This document shows positions 52,036 through 61,986 of a stretch of DNA of 64,000 nt, piece by piece. The DNA is taken from NCBI RefSeq assembly GCF_011059105.1, contig NZ_JAALLS010000020.1:1-64000 (forward strand). The letters run 5' to 3'. Source of the DNA: Fodinibius halophilus (GTDB lineage: Bacteria; Bacteroidota; Rhodothermia; Balneolales; Balneolaceae). A model generated the notes under the pieces. The model worked only from the letters and a program-made list of their open reading frames with translations, was not told the origin of the DNA and did not search any database. Position 1 is the first letter of the stretch. Every line of letters starts with the position of its first letter. Both the position numbers and the translations under genes were made by a program.

Positions 52036-52794
52036 TTAACCGATAAGTACTTGAAATACGATCATCAGGGCTACTGAAATGGTAATAGTTGTTGCTACGG
52101 TTGAGCTATCGGTATCTTCGAGCGCATCGGGGATAAGTTCGGCAAAGACCATCCAGATCATAGCCCCTCCGGCAAATCCCAGTCCCATGGGTAGGTAGGT
52201 ACGAAAAATCTCAACAAATAAGAAGGCCGGTACAGCCATCAAGGGTTGGGGGAGGCTCGAAAAGATGCTCCACCACATCGCTTTTAGGGGAGTGGTACTC
52301 CGTGGTATCAGCACCAGGCATATGGCTAATCCCTCAGGAATGTTATGAACGGCAATAGCAGTGGTAATAAATAAGCCAAGGTCGAGGCCCCCACTGAAAG
52401 AAACACCCACGCTAACGCCTTCTGTGAAAGAATGAAGGGTCATGATGCCGACAATGAGCAGCATTTTGGTGCTGTCGGCCTGGCTTATATTTTTGATTCC
52501 AAACTGATCCTCATAACCGTTCAGGATTTTTTGACTGATAACAATAAAGGCCAGTCCAATGAGTATGCCGTAAAAGGTAAACCAGAGATCGTAATTGAGC
52601 CCCTCATAGATAAGCCCAAAGCTTGCTGCCAGCATTAATCCCGATGCGATAGCATTAGAGATGCCCAGCCAGCTGCGTGTCAGCTTCTTGAAGAAGAAAA
52701 AGGGAATAGCCCCTAACCCGGTTGCCACCGCAGTGATAAGGGCATATAGAAATACGTCTGTTGCCGGTTGTTGTAGGAGTTCACTCATCATCAT
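52036..52794 (-). CDS. ZIP family divalent metal transporter
   Basis: This 252-residue inner-membrane protein has about eight hydrophobic helices. Helix 4 has HSFTEGVSVGVSFSG and helix 5 VHNIPEGLAICLVL, the paired metal-binding HxxxEG and HNxPEG motifs of ZIP transporters, which import zinc or iron/manganese. No regulator lies adjacent. The start may use either Met in MMMSELL. Confidence 0.92.
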   Translation of the reverse strand: MMMSELLQQPATDVFLYALITAVATGLGAIPFFFFKKLTRSWLGISNAIASGLMLAASFGLIYEGLNYDLWFTFYGILIGLAFIVISQKILNGYEDQFGIKNISQADSTKMLLIVGIMTLHSFTEGVSVGVSFSGGLDLGLFITTAIAVHNIPEGLAICLVLIPRSTTPLKAMWWSIFSSLPQPLMAVPAFLFVEIFRTYLPMGLGFAGGAMIWMVFAELIPDALEDTDSSTVATTITISVALMIVFQVLIG

Positions 52795-52892
52795 CCTCTG
52801 TTTGAGAGGGTGAATATAATGAGTGGAAATGGTATATCCAGCTTCTCAGAAATATTTAGAATGATTACAAGAAGATGAGTAGTGCTAAAAAG

Positions 52893-54629
52893 TTACTCCG
52901 TTAAATGAGCAATAACCCGATCCATTTTATCTTCAAGCGCCTGGGTAATTTGGTCAAACTCTGACCTGTTTTTTAGATCTGAGTTAACACTGCAGTAAAA
53001 TTTAATCTTGGGTTCTGTACCCGAAGGTCGGACCGACACTATGGTTTCGTCTTCAGTTATAAATTGAAGAACATTTGAGGTTGGGAGGTCTATTGCACTG
53101 GTTTCACCTGATCTAAGGTCAGTCGCTTGCTGTGTCTTATAGTCCTTAATGGTTACAACTTCTGATTCATCAAGAGTGTTTGGAGGATTTTCACGATAGT
53201 TTTTTAACATCTGCTGGATCTCTTCGGCTCCTTTACGGCCTCGTTTATAAATCGAAACCAGTCGCTCACGATAGTAGCCGTGTTGGATATACATGTCGAT
53301 TAACGCTTCAAACAAGCTGCTGCCCTGATCTTTATAATAAGCAGTCATTTCGGCAATGATAGCGGCCGAGACTACAGCATCTTTATCGCGTACGTGTTCG
53401 CCGATGAGGTATCCATAACTTTCTTCGCCCCCGGCGATAAATTGCTTTTCATCTTCGAGCTCGGTAATAAGTTCACCGATATACTTGAATCCTGTTAAGG
53501 TGTTGTAGCAATCAACACCGTATTGTTCTGCAATGCTATCGATCAGGTATGAGGTTACAATAGTTTTAACTACATATTCATTACCGGAGAGTTTGCCTGC
53601 CTCTTTCCAGGCGTTAAGCATATAGTTTATAATGAGTGTACCCGTCTGGTTTCCATTTAGAAGCACCCATTCTTCGTGATTGTCTTTTACGGCAATACCT
53701 ACGCGGTCGGCATCAGGGTCGGTCCCCATTACCAGATCAGCATCAATCTGTTTGGCTTTGTCCAGGGCCATTGAAAGGGCTTCTTCTTCCTCTGGGTTAG
53801 GATATTCTACCGTTGGAAAATCTCCGTCGAAACTCATCTGTTCTTCAACGAGCGTAACGTTTTCGAACCCATACCGCTTAAGGGCTGGGGGTACCATCAC
53901 ACCGGAAGTTCCGTGAATAGGAGAAAAAACAATGCTTAGATCTTTCTGTCGGGCAATAGCATCTCGTGAAATAGAAAGTTCCGTAATGGTTTCAAGATAT
54001 TTTTTGTCAATATCTGCACCTATCATCTCAATGAGCTCATCATTGCCCCCAAAGTTGATTTTATCAACGGTATCAATCTTTTGGACTTCTTTCATCACGG
54101 CTTTGTCTTCGGGGGAAACCAACTGGCATCCTTCCGAATTATAGGCCTTGTACCCATTATATTCTTTGGGATTGTGAGAGGCCGTTAACACTACTCCAGC
54201 CTGGCAGTTTAGCTCACGGATGGCAAAAGAGAGTTCGGGCGTTGGCCGTAAGCCATCAAAAAGATATACATAGATGCCATTGGCAGAGAAAATATCAGCA
54301 ACAACTTTGGCCAGAGATTCTGAATTATTACGGCAGTCGTAAGCAATGGCGACTTTAATATCAGTGTTAGAATATTGCTTTTTTAGGTAGTTACTGAGTC
54401 CCTGGGTTGCCATCCCAAAAGTATATTTGTTGACTCTGTTGGATCCTACCCCCATGATGCCGCGCAGGCCGCCGGTACCGAACTCAAGATCTTTATAGAA
54501 GGCATCGGTTAGCTCTTCATAGTTCTCTTGATCCAGTTGCTTGCGGATTTGTTCTTTTGTGGCTTCATCATAATTTCCGTTTAACCACTGGTCAATCTTT
54601 TTTTTGATGTCAGAGTCTAATGCTTGCAT
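52893..54629 (-). CDS. Phospho-sugar mutase (phosphoglucomutase/phosphomannomutase)
   Basis: This 578-residue alpha-D-phosphohexomutase has the phosphoserine loop TASHNPKEYNGYK, the metal loop GTDPDADRVG, the sugar-binding loop GGEESYGYLIG and the phosphate loop SVRPSGTEPKIKFY. Length and the RGIMGVGSNRVN entry resemble the PgcA-type phosphoglucomutase of Firmicutes and Bacteroidota. It links glucose 6-phosphate and glucose 1-phosphate for glycan and cell-wall precursors. It starts 24 bases after lgt. Confidence 0.94.
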   Translation of the reverse strand: MQALDSDIKKKIDQWLNGNYDEATKEQIRKQLDQENYEELTDAFYKDLEFGTGGLRGIMGVGSNRVNKYTFGMATQGLSNYLKKQYSNTDIKVAIAYDCRNNSESLAKVVADIFSANGIYVYLFDGLRPTPELSFAIRELNCQAGVVLTASHNPKEYNGYKAYNSEGCQLVSPEDKAVMKEVQKIDTVDKINFGGNDELIEMIGADIDKKYLETITELSISRDAIARQKDLSIVFSPIHGTSGVMVPPALKRYGFENVTLVEEQMSFDGDFPTVEYPNPEEEEALSMALDKAKQIDADLVMGTDPDADRVGIAVKDNHEEWVLLNGNQTGTLIINYMLNAWKEAGKLSGNEYVVKTIVTSYLIDSIAEQYGVDCYNTLTGFKYIGELITELEDEKQFIAGGEESYGYLIGEHVRDKDAVVSAAIIAEMTAYYKDQGSSLFEALIDMYIQHGYYRERLVSIYKRGRKGAEEIQQMLKNYRENPPNTLDESEVVTIKDYKTQQATDLRSGETSAIDLPTSNVLQFITEDETIVSVRPSGTEPKIKFYCSVNSDLKNRSEFDQITQALEDKMDRVIAHLTE

Positions 54630-54653
54630 GTGATACTGATATGATTCTAAAAA

Positions 54654-55679
54654 TTATGCGTTTACTTGTGGAGTTTCTTTCCAGTCAACTTTTTTAACAA
54701 TGAGCCAAATTCCACCAATAATAAGGGGAACGCTCAACCATTGTCCCATATTGAATATCCAGTCGGCGGCAAAAGCAGCTTGCTCCATCTTTGTGAATTC
54801 GAGCAGAAAACGTCCACTAAACAGGATGGTTAAAAATAGACCAAACAAAGATCCTTCAGGGGGATTGTTACTGTAGTTCTTGTAGACTTTCCACAGTATA
54901 GCAAAGACTACAATACACAACAGCGCTTCATAGAGCATAGTGGGGTGGCGGGGTAGCATATCAAGTCTTTGGAAGACAATACCCCAGGCCATTTCTGTTG
55001 GTTCTCCAATAATTTCGGAATTCATAAAGTTTCCTGTTCGAATAAAAGCACCTGCAATAGCTACCACAACGACTACGCGATCAGCAAGCCAAAGGAAACT
55101 CATATCCCGTTTTTTGTTGGCGAAGAGGTACAGGGCAAGCAGAATACCAATGGCAGCACCGTGGCTGGCTAATCCGCCATTCCATACCGCCAGAATCTGG
55201 AAGGGATATCGAAAGTAAAATGAGGGGTCATAAAAGAGAACGTGCCCAAGTCTGGCTCCTACTACCGTAGCAATAATCACATACATAAACAGCTGATCTA
55301 CTTCCAGGGGATCACGATCGGCATGGAGAAACATCTTTCGCGTGAGCCATATGCCTACAATAAATGAACCTGCAAAGAGCATGCTGTACCAACGTAGTTG
55401 TATGGGGCCGATTTCACTGATCGCGGGTGATGGTAATATCAGAAACAGCAATTGGCCCAGTACAAAAGATCCGGCAACGAGCCCAGTGAATTTAAGGGGA
55501 GGCATTTCTGATTTTTCCTGCGATCCTTTTTCATCAGGAGCGAGCCATTGATAGCCGAAATAAATGAATACGAGTGCAGCGAAAATTCCATATAAATAAA
55601 TAGGAAAGGGGAGATGAAATGTGCCTAAGTCAATAGCTACAGGATCAGCATTCCAAACCAAGTAATCAGAATTTTGCAT
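54654..55679 (-). CDS. lgt: Prolipoprotein diacylglyceryl transferase
   Basis: This 341-residue inner-membrane enzyme adds diacylglycerol to the lipobox cysteine. Seven or so helices are visible. The signature GAFIRTGNFMNSEIIGEPTEMAWGIVF holds the essential Arg/Asn region, with ARLGHVLFYDP earlier and RHPTMLYEALL later. It serves the several lipoproteins of this window. It is longer than the E. coli enzyme because of a loop at about 50-60. It is followed by the phospho-sugar mutase gene. Confidence 0.95.
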   Translation of the reverse strand: MQNSDYLVWNADPVAIDLGTFHLPFPIYLYGIFAALVFIYFGYQWLAPDEKGSQEKSEMPPLKFTGLVAGSFVLGQLLFLILPSPAISEIGPIQLRWYSMLFAGSFIVGIWLTRKMFLHADRDPLEVDQLFMYVIIATVVGARLGHVLFYDPSFYFRYPFQILAVWNGGLASHGAAIGILLALYLFANKKRDMSFLWLADRVVVVVAIAGAFIRTGNFMNSEIIGEPTEMAWGIVFQRLDMLPRHPTMLYEALLCIVVFAILWKVYKNYSNNPPEGSLFGLFLTILFSGRFLLEFTKMEQAAFAADWIFNMGQWLSVPLIIGGIWLIVKKVDWKETPQVNA

Positions 55680-55940
55680 TGGCTAAATAAATAATGAGGA
55701 GTGAACAATACTAGTTGTTCGCTCCATTTATTAAAGTTAATAATCCTTTGAAGTTCTATCTAAAGAGGCAGAAATATATAGCTTCTGAATAGATTGGTAA
55801 ACAAATTTCCTTTCTTTTTAAAAACAGCTAATGATTTGGTCATTTTAGGGATATCTGGAGAGTTTGTTACTATGACGGGGAGTAACAAATAGCATGCCGA
55901 CCTTTGTAATATAGTTTATTTAATACAGTCGGTGGAATTC

Positions 55941-55965
55941 TTTAGGATCTACGCACACCTACGCC
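55941..55965 (-). repeat. Dispersed repeat block iv, copy B
   Basis: Reverse complement of 25158-25182, differing mainly near GGAT/ATCC. Here it lies on the other side of block ii compared with copy A. Confidence 0.7.
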
Positions 55966-55994
55966 TTAGGCTTCGGGGCGAAAGCTTGGGAATA

Positions 55995-56056
55995 TTAAAA
56001 AACAGATGTTGTTCGAGATGTCATCTCGATCTGCTATCAATTCAGTTATCTGACAG
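55995..56056 (-). repeat. Dispersed repeat block ii, copy B
   Basis: Reverse complement matches 25188-25247 along the whole length; the internal hairpin ATCTCGAT/GTTCGAGAT is nearly conserved. Confidence 0.85.
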
Positions 56057-56166
56057 ATCTCTTTAGATATTACGTAAGCTAAGAAAGGGAGACTACCGCG
56101 GTCTTCCGAATAATCGCCGGAATCCCTCGCAGTGACACTGCTTTTAATTTTTAAACCAACGGCTGT

Positions 56167-56240
56167 CATTGCGAGGAGTGCCGTGGGTTGGCGGGACGAC
56201 GCGGCAATCTCCAGAAGCAATGGGCTGATGCATGAGGGAT
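56167..56240 (-). repeat. Dispersed repeat block iii, copy B
   Basis: Reverse complement matches 25377-25441 at both ends. The CATTGCGAGGAGTG ... GACGCGGCAATCTCC core is a type seen widely between bacterial genes. Confidence 0.7.
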
Positions 56241-56309
56241 GCCCTTTGGTGTATTTGTTGCTTGTCATTATCAATTTCCCCAAATGGAAAATTGATAGCA
56301 GGTGTTGGT

Positions 56310-56340
56310 CAGCAAAGCACGAGCGGGACGCTCGCGCTAT
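56310..56340 (-). repeat. REP-like palindromic element, copy B
   Basis: Contains GCACGAGCGGGACGCTCGCGC, able to fold as AGCGCGAGCG/CGCTCGTGCT. It is the inverted counterpart of 24922-24952. Confidence 0.75.
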
Positions 56341-56433
56341 TGGTAGGGCATTGATAATGTATGCCGTCCCTGATTATTCCCTTCCTGCACTTTCGTTGGC
56401 AGGTTATAGCGATAAGAGAATGCTTTTACTGCT

Positions 56434-57894
56434 TTAGTTCTCAATTTTGAAGTCTGTGCCTTCCGGGCCGTCCATCAGTTTTATGCCCATCTCTTCAAGG
56501 CGGTCACGAATTGCATCAGAGAGCTCAAAGTTTTTCTCATGACGTGCTTTATTACGGAAATCAATCAGCAGTTCAATAAGCTGTTCCGTTTTATCATCCG
56601 CACCCAAAGATTGTTCTTCTTGTGGCCATAATCCTAATACTCCATCTACGAAATCATGCAAAAATAGGCTGATCTCTTCGATATTAGCCGGGATCTTGCC
56701 ACTGTTGATATCTTTTCGGATTGCCTTGAGTTCCTCAAAAAGCACAGCAATAGCCTGTGCAGTATTGAAGTCGTCATTTAACTTGCTTTCCAGGGAAGAG
56801 CGTAATGACTCAAGATCGTAGGAAGTATCTCCGGCATTTTCAGGATCTGCCTGGTCAATTGTTTGTACCATCTCTTGTAGGCTTCGGAGGCCATTTTCAG
56901 CCCCGGAGAGTGCATCTTCAGAAAAGTCCGTAGTACTGCGATAATGACTTTGGAGCAAAAAGAAACGAATAATTTGCGGATCCCAGGCACGAGAAAGAAG
57001 CTCATGGTCGCCTGAGAAAAACTGGTGGAGTGAAATTGCATTCCCCAGCGATTTCCCCATCTTTTGTCCTTCTAGCGTTACCATATTGTTATGCATCCAA
57101 TAGTTGGCAAAAGGTTTATTATGGGCCCCTTTGCTTTGGGCGATCTCGCACTCATGGTGTGGAAACTGGTTATCCATGCCACCGCCGTGAATATCAAAAT
57201 GCTCGCCCAGATACTTCGTCGACATAGCCGAGCACTCTACGTGCCATCCGGGATATCCCATGCCCCATGGTGAGGGCCATTTCATAATGTGTCCGTCATC
57301 GGCCTTTTTCCAGAGGGCAAAATCTTCGGGTGAACGTTTATCACTGGCCGTTTCAATACGGCTGCCGCTTTCCTGCTCATCAATATCACGGCCGCTGAGC
57401 TTACCATAGTCTTCATCAGAAGAGACATCAAAATAGACATTGCCGTCGGTTTCATAGGCATGCCCATTTTCGAGCAGCTTTTTGACCATCTCTATCTGTT
57501 CGATAATATGCCCTGTTGCCCGGGGAGAAATATCGGGACGCTGTACCCCTAAAGCATCCATATCCCGGAAATAGTTATAGGTATACTTTTCGGCAATTTC
57601 CATGGGTTCCAGCTTTTCGATAGCCGCCTGTTTTTCAAGCTTGTCTTCGCCCTGGTCGGCATCGTCGGTGAGGTGTCCCACATCCGTAATATTTTGTACA
57701 TAGCGCACCCGGTAATCGAGGTAGCGGAGGTAACGGATCACTACATCAAAAGAGACATAACTTTTGGCATGTCCCAAGTGGGGATCCCCATAGACCGTTG
57801 GCCCGCAGACATAAATACCGACAAAGCCCTCTTTGATAGGTTCAAATTTTTCCTTCTCACGACTGAGCGTATTATAAATATGTAGTGTATCCAT
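56434..57894 (-). CDS. cysS: Cysteinyl-tRNA synthetase
   Basis: This 486-residue class I synthetase has the HIGH-type motif in GDPHLGHAKSY and zinc ligands in VCGPTVYG, WHVECSAMS and HHECEIAQ. The KMSKS loop reads KMGKSLGN, a variant I recall as common in Bacteroidota enzymes. The C-terminal region (about 440-486) has IRDRLEEMGIKLMDGPEGTDF, typical of CysS. It follows a non-coding repeat region and is transcribed alone. Confidence 0.96.
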   Translation of the reverse strand: MDTLHIYNTLSREKEKFEPIKEGFVGIYVCGPTVYGDPHLGHAKSYVSFDVVIRYLRYLDYRVRYVQNITDVGHLTDDADQGEDKLEKQAAIEKLEPMEIAEKYTYNYFRDMDALGVQRPDISPRATGHIIEQIEMVKKLLENGHAYETDGNVYFDVSSDEDYGKLSGRDIDEQESGSRIETASDKRSPEDFALWKKADDGHIMKWPSPWGMGYPGWHVECSAMSTKYLGEHFDIHGGGMDNQFPHHECEIAQSKGAHNKPFANYWMHNNMVTLEGQKMGKSLGNAISLHQFFSGDHELLSRAWDPQIIRFFLLQSHYRSTTDFSEDALSGAENGLRSLQEMVQTIDQADPENAGDTSYDLESLRSSLESKLNDDFNTAQAIAVLFEELKAIRKDINSGKIPANIEEISLFLHDFVDGVLGLWPQEEQSLGADDKTEQLIELLIDFRNKARHEKNFELSDAIRDRLEEMGIKLMDGPEGTDFKIEN

Positions 57895-58035
57895 TAACTA
57901 TGGGTAACTATGATTTCTCACTAATTTTGTTGAGCTCTAAGATAAAGTTTAGAGCGAATAGTTTACAACATGTATTTACAATTAAAAGGCGGTTCAATTT
58001 ATTTTGAAAAATCACGAATTTTTAATGGTGTTACA

Positions 58036-61000
58036 TTAGCCATCGAAGAGCTTTTTAAGGGCATTACCGGCCTTATCTTTGAGAAATTCCTTGATGATAG
58101 GAGCAATAGCTTTTTCATCAGGCGTAACAATGGGCTTGCTATGGGTGCCGCGCACGCGAAGTGGTATCATAATAGTACCGTTATCTTGGGTGAGCGCTTT
58201 AACAGCACGCGAACTAATTACAGAGGCAATAGCTCCCTTAAACTTTTCGGGTAAGAATAACTTGAGCTGGTAATTTATTTTGCTGGTTTGCAGGTGTTGG
58301 GTGCCGTTCATCTCGGCCCCGATGTTGCCACTGGTAAGGCGCAAGTCTTTAATGGTAAAAACATTGTCTTTTAGGGTGTAGGTGCTATTCCACTCATCCA
58401 GTGCGATATTCCTGAGTTCATCTGCATTAAACATTGCTGCAATTTTTTGTTGCAGGGGATGTTCCTTAAGACGTGCTTTGGTCATTCCAAAGTCTCCTTC
58501 CATGACAGTAGTTTCCATAATGGGTTGCAGGTATACATCAAGCTCTGAAGAATAATCAACATGAGCAGTAAAAGCACCTGAAATATAGTTGTGGAACTCA
58601 CTGTCTTCTCCCAGTATGGGATATTCACGGAAGAATGATTCAGACTGCAGACTGTCCAGCGAACCGTTAAACGTAAGTTTCGTACGATCGGGCTGGGGCA
58701 CATCCCAGGTAAAAGAACCGTTGGCTTCTCCCTCAAAAAGCTGTACCGAAGCCTGCTCAAGTTCTATCTGTTTGGGAGTGGTACTAGCTTTTGCTTCCAG
58801 TTTTTTCATGGAAACGCCTGTCACTACAAGTTCGCCAATGTTTGCTGTTACCGAGCTGGTTAAATCGGGAAGATGGATGGGTGTTTTTTCCGTTTCTGTT
58901 GTATCCTCCCAGTTAATAAGCTCATCAACATTAAGAAGATCACTTTGGTATGAGCCGGTAAGGTCGGGAGTAGTGTTGCGATCTTTTTCAGCCTTTAAGT
59001 AGGCCATATAATTTTTGAGTGATCCTTCCAGTAGAAAATCCGAAGAGCCAAGATTAAAGCGCAGAGAATTAAGGTCGACACTCTTGGGATTAAGATTGAG
59101 TTCTCCGTCAAGATTTTTAAGAGGTTGGACCATACCCTCCCCATCCATATTAACTTTTTGGGCCGTAAGGGTACCATTAAAATTCATCTGGGTCGGTTTT
59201 GAGATAGGTCCCGAGGCAGTCAGGTTTAGATCTGCTTTGCCGGTAAGCTCGGTAATTGTGGGCCTGAGGTCATAGTAACTGGTGATTTCTGATAAGTTGG
59301 CACTACCATTGAGCTGAAAGTTGATGATACGATTGTCGCTGAGATAGTCTTTAACAGAGCCGGAGAGCGAAAGGTTGTTTCCACCCGTTTTGATACGGGC
59401 TTCCGCAATGGAAAGCGTGGGGCCGTCCAGCTTTGAATCAAAAGTAATCTCTTCCAGTGGTTTGCCCAGTGATTTGTGATTGATGTATCCGTTTGAGAGG
59501 ATGATAGTTCCGGATTGTACTGCTTTTTCAATCTGATCTGCTTTGCCCTTTAAAGAGGCGTTTGCACTTAGCTGTCCACGCATTTTTAGGGTATCCTCAT
59601 CGATCGGGTAGAACTCTTTTATGGTAGCCAGATCAAATTGTAGATCAGTATCCAGATCTATGGTACGCTGCTGTTCTTCTAAGGGGTGATTGATGACGCC
59701 CTGCATCGAAAAGGTGTTCGATGCAGTTTCAAGTGCCATGCTGTTTATCGTTACCTTTGATTGGTTTGCCTGAGCATCAATAGAGATATTTTCAACAGCT
59801 TTCGGGACTTCTGCATACTTTAGCCGCCCGCCTTCAAGGTTGGTAACAGCATCAAAGGTAGCCTTTTCAGGATTTGCCCGATCCCCATTTGCCTTTCCTT
59901 CAACAGTCAGTGTTCCTGCTAACTCTTCAATATCAAATTCACTGATATCATAAAATTGACTTACTGTTGCCAGGTTAATATTCCCATCAAACTCAACTGA
60001 GAACTCGCCATCTTCACCGAGGGGATTGGAAAGTTCTCCATTAGCCGAAATATTGTTTTCGCCCGCTTGGGCCGTAAACCTTGTAAGAGTAACTAAGTTA
60101 TTGTTGGCTTGGGCGGTTAGCTGAATCTGCTCAATAGGCTGAGGAAGGTCAGGATTTTTAAGGTATCCATCAGTAACCTGCATATTGAGGTTAAATTGCG
60201 GTAGCTCCTCAGCTGCCAGCGGTCCATTAACAGTACCGTCAATAGAGAGAGTACCTTCAGTGTTAAGATCCGTGACATATTCTTCATATTCCTTGGGCAC
60301 CAATCGTAAGAGTTCACCAAAGTTATCAGATGAAGAACTCACCGTGAGATCAGCAGCGAGGTTATTGCTCCAATCCGAAAGGGTGCCTGAAAGGTTAAGA
60401 GCCAGCCCTCGAATTGAAAGTGTTCCGCTTTTAAGGGTTAGGTTTTCATTCGAGAGGTCAATTGTTGATTGCTGTTGGAGGCTCAGGGGCAATTGATTGA
60501 GATATCGGGTACCACCTGCAGTTGCTGATACGCCACCAACCTGCAAATCAATAGTACTTTCTATCGTATCGGCATAACGCAGGGCGATTTCAGCATTCAG
60601 GTCATCAATTTGAGCATGGGTGTTGGAAGTTGAATCCCTGTAACCAAACTGGGCACCAGAGACTCGGAGCGAAGGTATATTGACTGCTAGACCTGCCGAA
60701 GTATCCTGGGTACTTTCTTCAGTACTCATCAAGAAGTCAATATTCGTACTGCTGTCAGGATATACGATATAAGTAAATTCTGGTTTTTCTATTTTTAGAT
60801 CTGCGATTTCCACCTGGTCCCCCATCAGGGAAAAAAATTTTACTGATACAATAAGTTCATCGAGCGATAAAAGAGTATCGGATGGAGTTGTGCCGGGAAT
60901 ACTCATTTTTTGAATACTAATACCCGGTTGTGGAAATGAACTGAAAAAAGTGAGCGACATCGATTCTACTTCTACTGTGCGTCCAACGGCATCATTAAGT

Positions 61001-61113
61001 TGGGGCATTACCGTGTTTTTAAGACGCTCATCCGTAAAATAGATATTGAGTCCTACAGCTATAAGAATGACTAGAACCAGAAATCCTGCTATAACTTTTA
61101 GAAATGTTTTCAT
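58036..61113 (-). CDS. AsmA-like protein with N-terminal membrane anchor
   Basis: This 1025-residue protein has one N-terminal helix (about 5-25) followed by the AsmA entry IYFTDERLKNTVMPQLNDAVGRTVEVESMSLTFFSSFPQPGISIQKMSI. A long series of repeated beta segments follows (ITTxEF/LSGSLSD-like, GxLxLxxxSLKN), and the C-terminal TGNIGAEMNGTQHLQTSKINYQLKLFLPEKF matches the AsmA-2 end. AsmA-like proteins bridge the periplasm and are linked to phospholipid transport to the outer membrane. I use the ATG at 61113 (GGAG upstream); an in-frame TTG lies six codons earlier. It is divergent from pcm. Confidence 0.88.
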   Translation of the reverse strand: MKTFLKVIAGFLVLVILIAVGLNIYFTDERLKNTVMPQLNDAVGRTVEVESMSLTFFSSFPQPGISIQKMSIPGTTPSDTLLSLDELIVSVKFFSLMGDQVEIADLKIEKPEFTYIVYPDSSTNIDFLMSTEESTQDTSAGLAVNIPSLRVSGAQFGYRDSTSNTHAQIDDLNAEIALRYADTIESTIDLQVGGVSATAGGTRYLNQLPLSLQQQSTIDLSNENLTLKSGTLSIRGLALNLSGTLSDWSNNLAADLTVSSSSDNFGELLRLVPKEYEEYVTDLNTEGTLSIDGTVNGPLAAEELPQFNLNMQVTDGYLKNPDLPQPIEQIQLTAQANNNLVTLTRFTAQAGENNISANGELSNPLGEDGEFSVEFDGNINLATVSQFYDISEFDIEELAGTLTVEGKANGDRANPEKATFDAVTNLEGGRLKYAEVPKAVENISIDAQANQSKVTINSMALETASNTFSMQGVINHPLEEQQRTIDLDTDLQFDLATIKEFYPIDEDTLKMRGQLSANASLKGKADQIEKAVQSGTIILSNGYINHKSLGKPLEEITFDSKLDGPTLSIAEARIKTGGNNLSLSGSVKDYLSDNRIINFQLNGSANLSEITSYYDLRPTITELTGKADLNLTASGPISKPTQMNFNGTLTAQKVNMDGEGMVQPLKNLDGELNLNPKSVDLNSLRFNLGSSDFLLEGSLKNYMAYLKAEKDRNTTPDLTGSYQSDLLNVDELINWEDTTETEKTPIHLPDLTSSVTANIGELVVTGVSMKKLEAKASTTPKQIELEQASVQLFEGEANGSFTWDVPQPDRTKLTFNGSLDSLQSESFFREYPILGEDSEFHNYISGAFTAHVDYSSELDVYLQPIMETTVMEGDFGMTKARLKEHPLQQKIAAMFNADELRNIALDEWNSTYTLKDNVFTIKDLRLTSGNIGAEMNGTQHLQTSKINYQLKLFLPEKFKGAIASVISSRAVKALTQDNGTIMIPLRVRGTHSKPIVTPDEKAIAPIIKEFLKDKAGNALKKLFDG

Positions 61114-61249
61114 AAACTCTCCGTTGATCAATTTTATCTAACAAGGTATAATTAACACTACTAATAGATACAATAAAAATCGATTTTATTGTTACAAGTT
61201 CCTTATGTTATAAAATAACGCTAATTGGTCGCTAGAATACTGATTAACT

Positions 61250-61918
61250 ATGGTGAATTGGGGATCCGGAGCTAATAATCCAAAATTTAAACGACGCCGC
61301 GAGCGCTTGGTAGAAACGTTGGCTGATAAAGGTATTGAAGATCCGCGGGTATTGGAAGCCTTTAGTATAGTGCCGCGTCATATTTTTGTGGATACCGCCC
61401 TCCAAGATCGGGCATACAAAGATACGGCTTTGCCAATAGGTAAAGAACAAACCATTTCGCAGCCATTTACCGTTGCCAGTCAGACTGAATTGCTGGAAGT
61501 TAAACCCGGAGAAAAGGTTTTAGAGATAGGAACCGGTTCGGGATACCAGGCCTCAATATTGTGCGAGCTGGGAGCCGAAGTGTATACTGTTGAGCGCCAT
61601 AAAAAACTGTATGAAAAAGCACGATCTACGTTAAAAGAGCTCGGTTATTCGGTACGTGCTAAGCTGGGCGACGGCACATTAGGGTGGTCGGCTTATGCCC
61701 CTTATGATGCTATTGTTGTTACCGCAGGGGCTCCTGTTGTGCCCGACGACCTGGTAGAGCAATTAGCAATTAACGGACGATTGGTTGTTCCTGTGGGTGA
61801 TGAAAAACGGCAAGAGATGATTCGTATCATAAAAATTCGTAAAGATGAGTACGAGGAGGAACACTACAGCGATTTTAAATTTGTGCCCCTCATTGGAAAA
61901 AAAGGCTGGCAGAAGTAA
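61250..61918 (+). CDS. pcm: Protein-L-isoaspartate O-methyltransferase
   Basis: This 222-residue SAM-dependent enzyme starts repair of isoaspartyl residues. Motif I is VLEIGTGSGYQASIL, the substrate region IGKEQTISQPFTVA, and YDAIVVTAGAPVVPDDLVEQL and LVVPVGD follow. The frame begins at ATG in the 118-base gap opposite the AsmA-like gene. The next gene, for the DUF368 transporter, is separated by a promoter-like box and a heptanucleotide array. Confidence 0.96.
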   Translation: MVNWGSGANNPKFKRRRERLVETLADKGIEDPRVLEAFSIVPRHIFVDTALQDRAYKDTALPIGKEQTISQPFTVASQTELLEVKPGEKVLEIGTGSGYQASILCELGAEVYTVERHKKLYEKARSTLKELGYSVRAKLGDGTLGWSAYAPYDAIVVTAGAPVVPDDLVEQLAINGRLVVPVGDEKRQEMIRIIKIRKDEYEEEHYSDFKFVPLIGKKGWQK

Positions 61919-61961
61919 TTGGGAATTAAAAATGATCAATGAAAAAATGCACTTCTTGCTA

Positions 61962-61969
61962 TATCTTTG
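61962..61969 (+). promoter_or_regulatory. Candidate -7 box ahead of the heptanucleotide array
   Basis: TATCTTTG, a full TAnnTTTG match, lies 17 bases before the 61987 array and 74 bases before the DUF368 gene start. If it is used, the repeat array is the whole 5' leader. Confidence 0.5.
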
Positions 61970-61986
61970 CACGGACACGAATACTC

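Larger units (their letters stand above)
55680..56433. other. Non-coding repeat mosaic between lgt and cysS
   Basis: About 750 bases without a credible gene. Blocks at 55941-55965, 55995-56056, 56167-56240 and 56310-56340 are inverted counterparts of blocks in the 24.9-25.45 kb stretch, in a different order. The open frame at 56132-56437 is built from these repeats and is not a gene. Confidence 0.75.

Noticed and set aside
56132-56437. 101-codon plus-strand open frame
   Set aside because: Made of dispersed repeat blocks iii and i; such frames arise often in repeat DNA.
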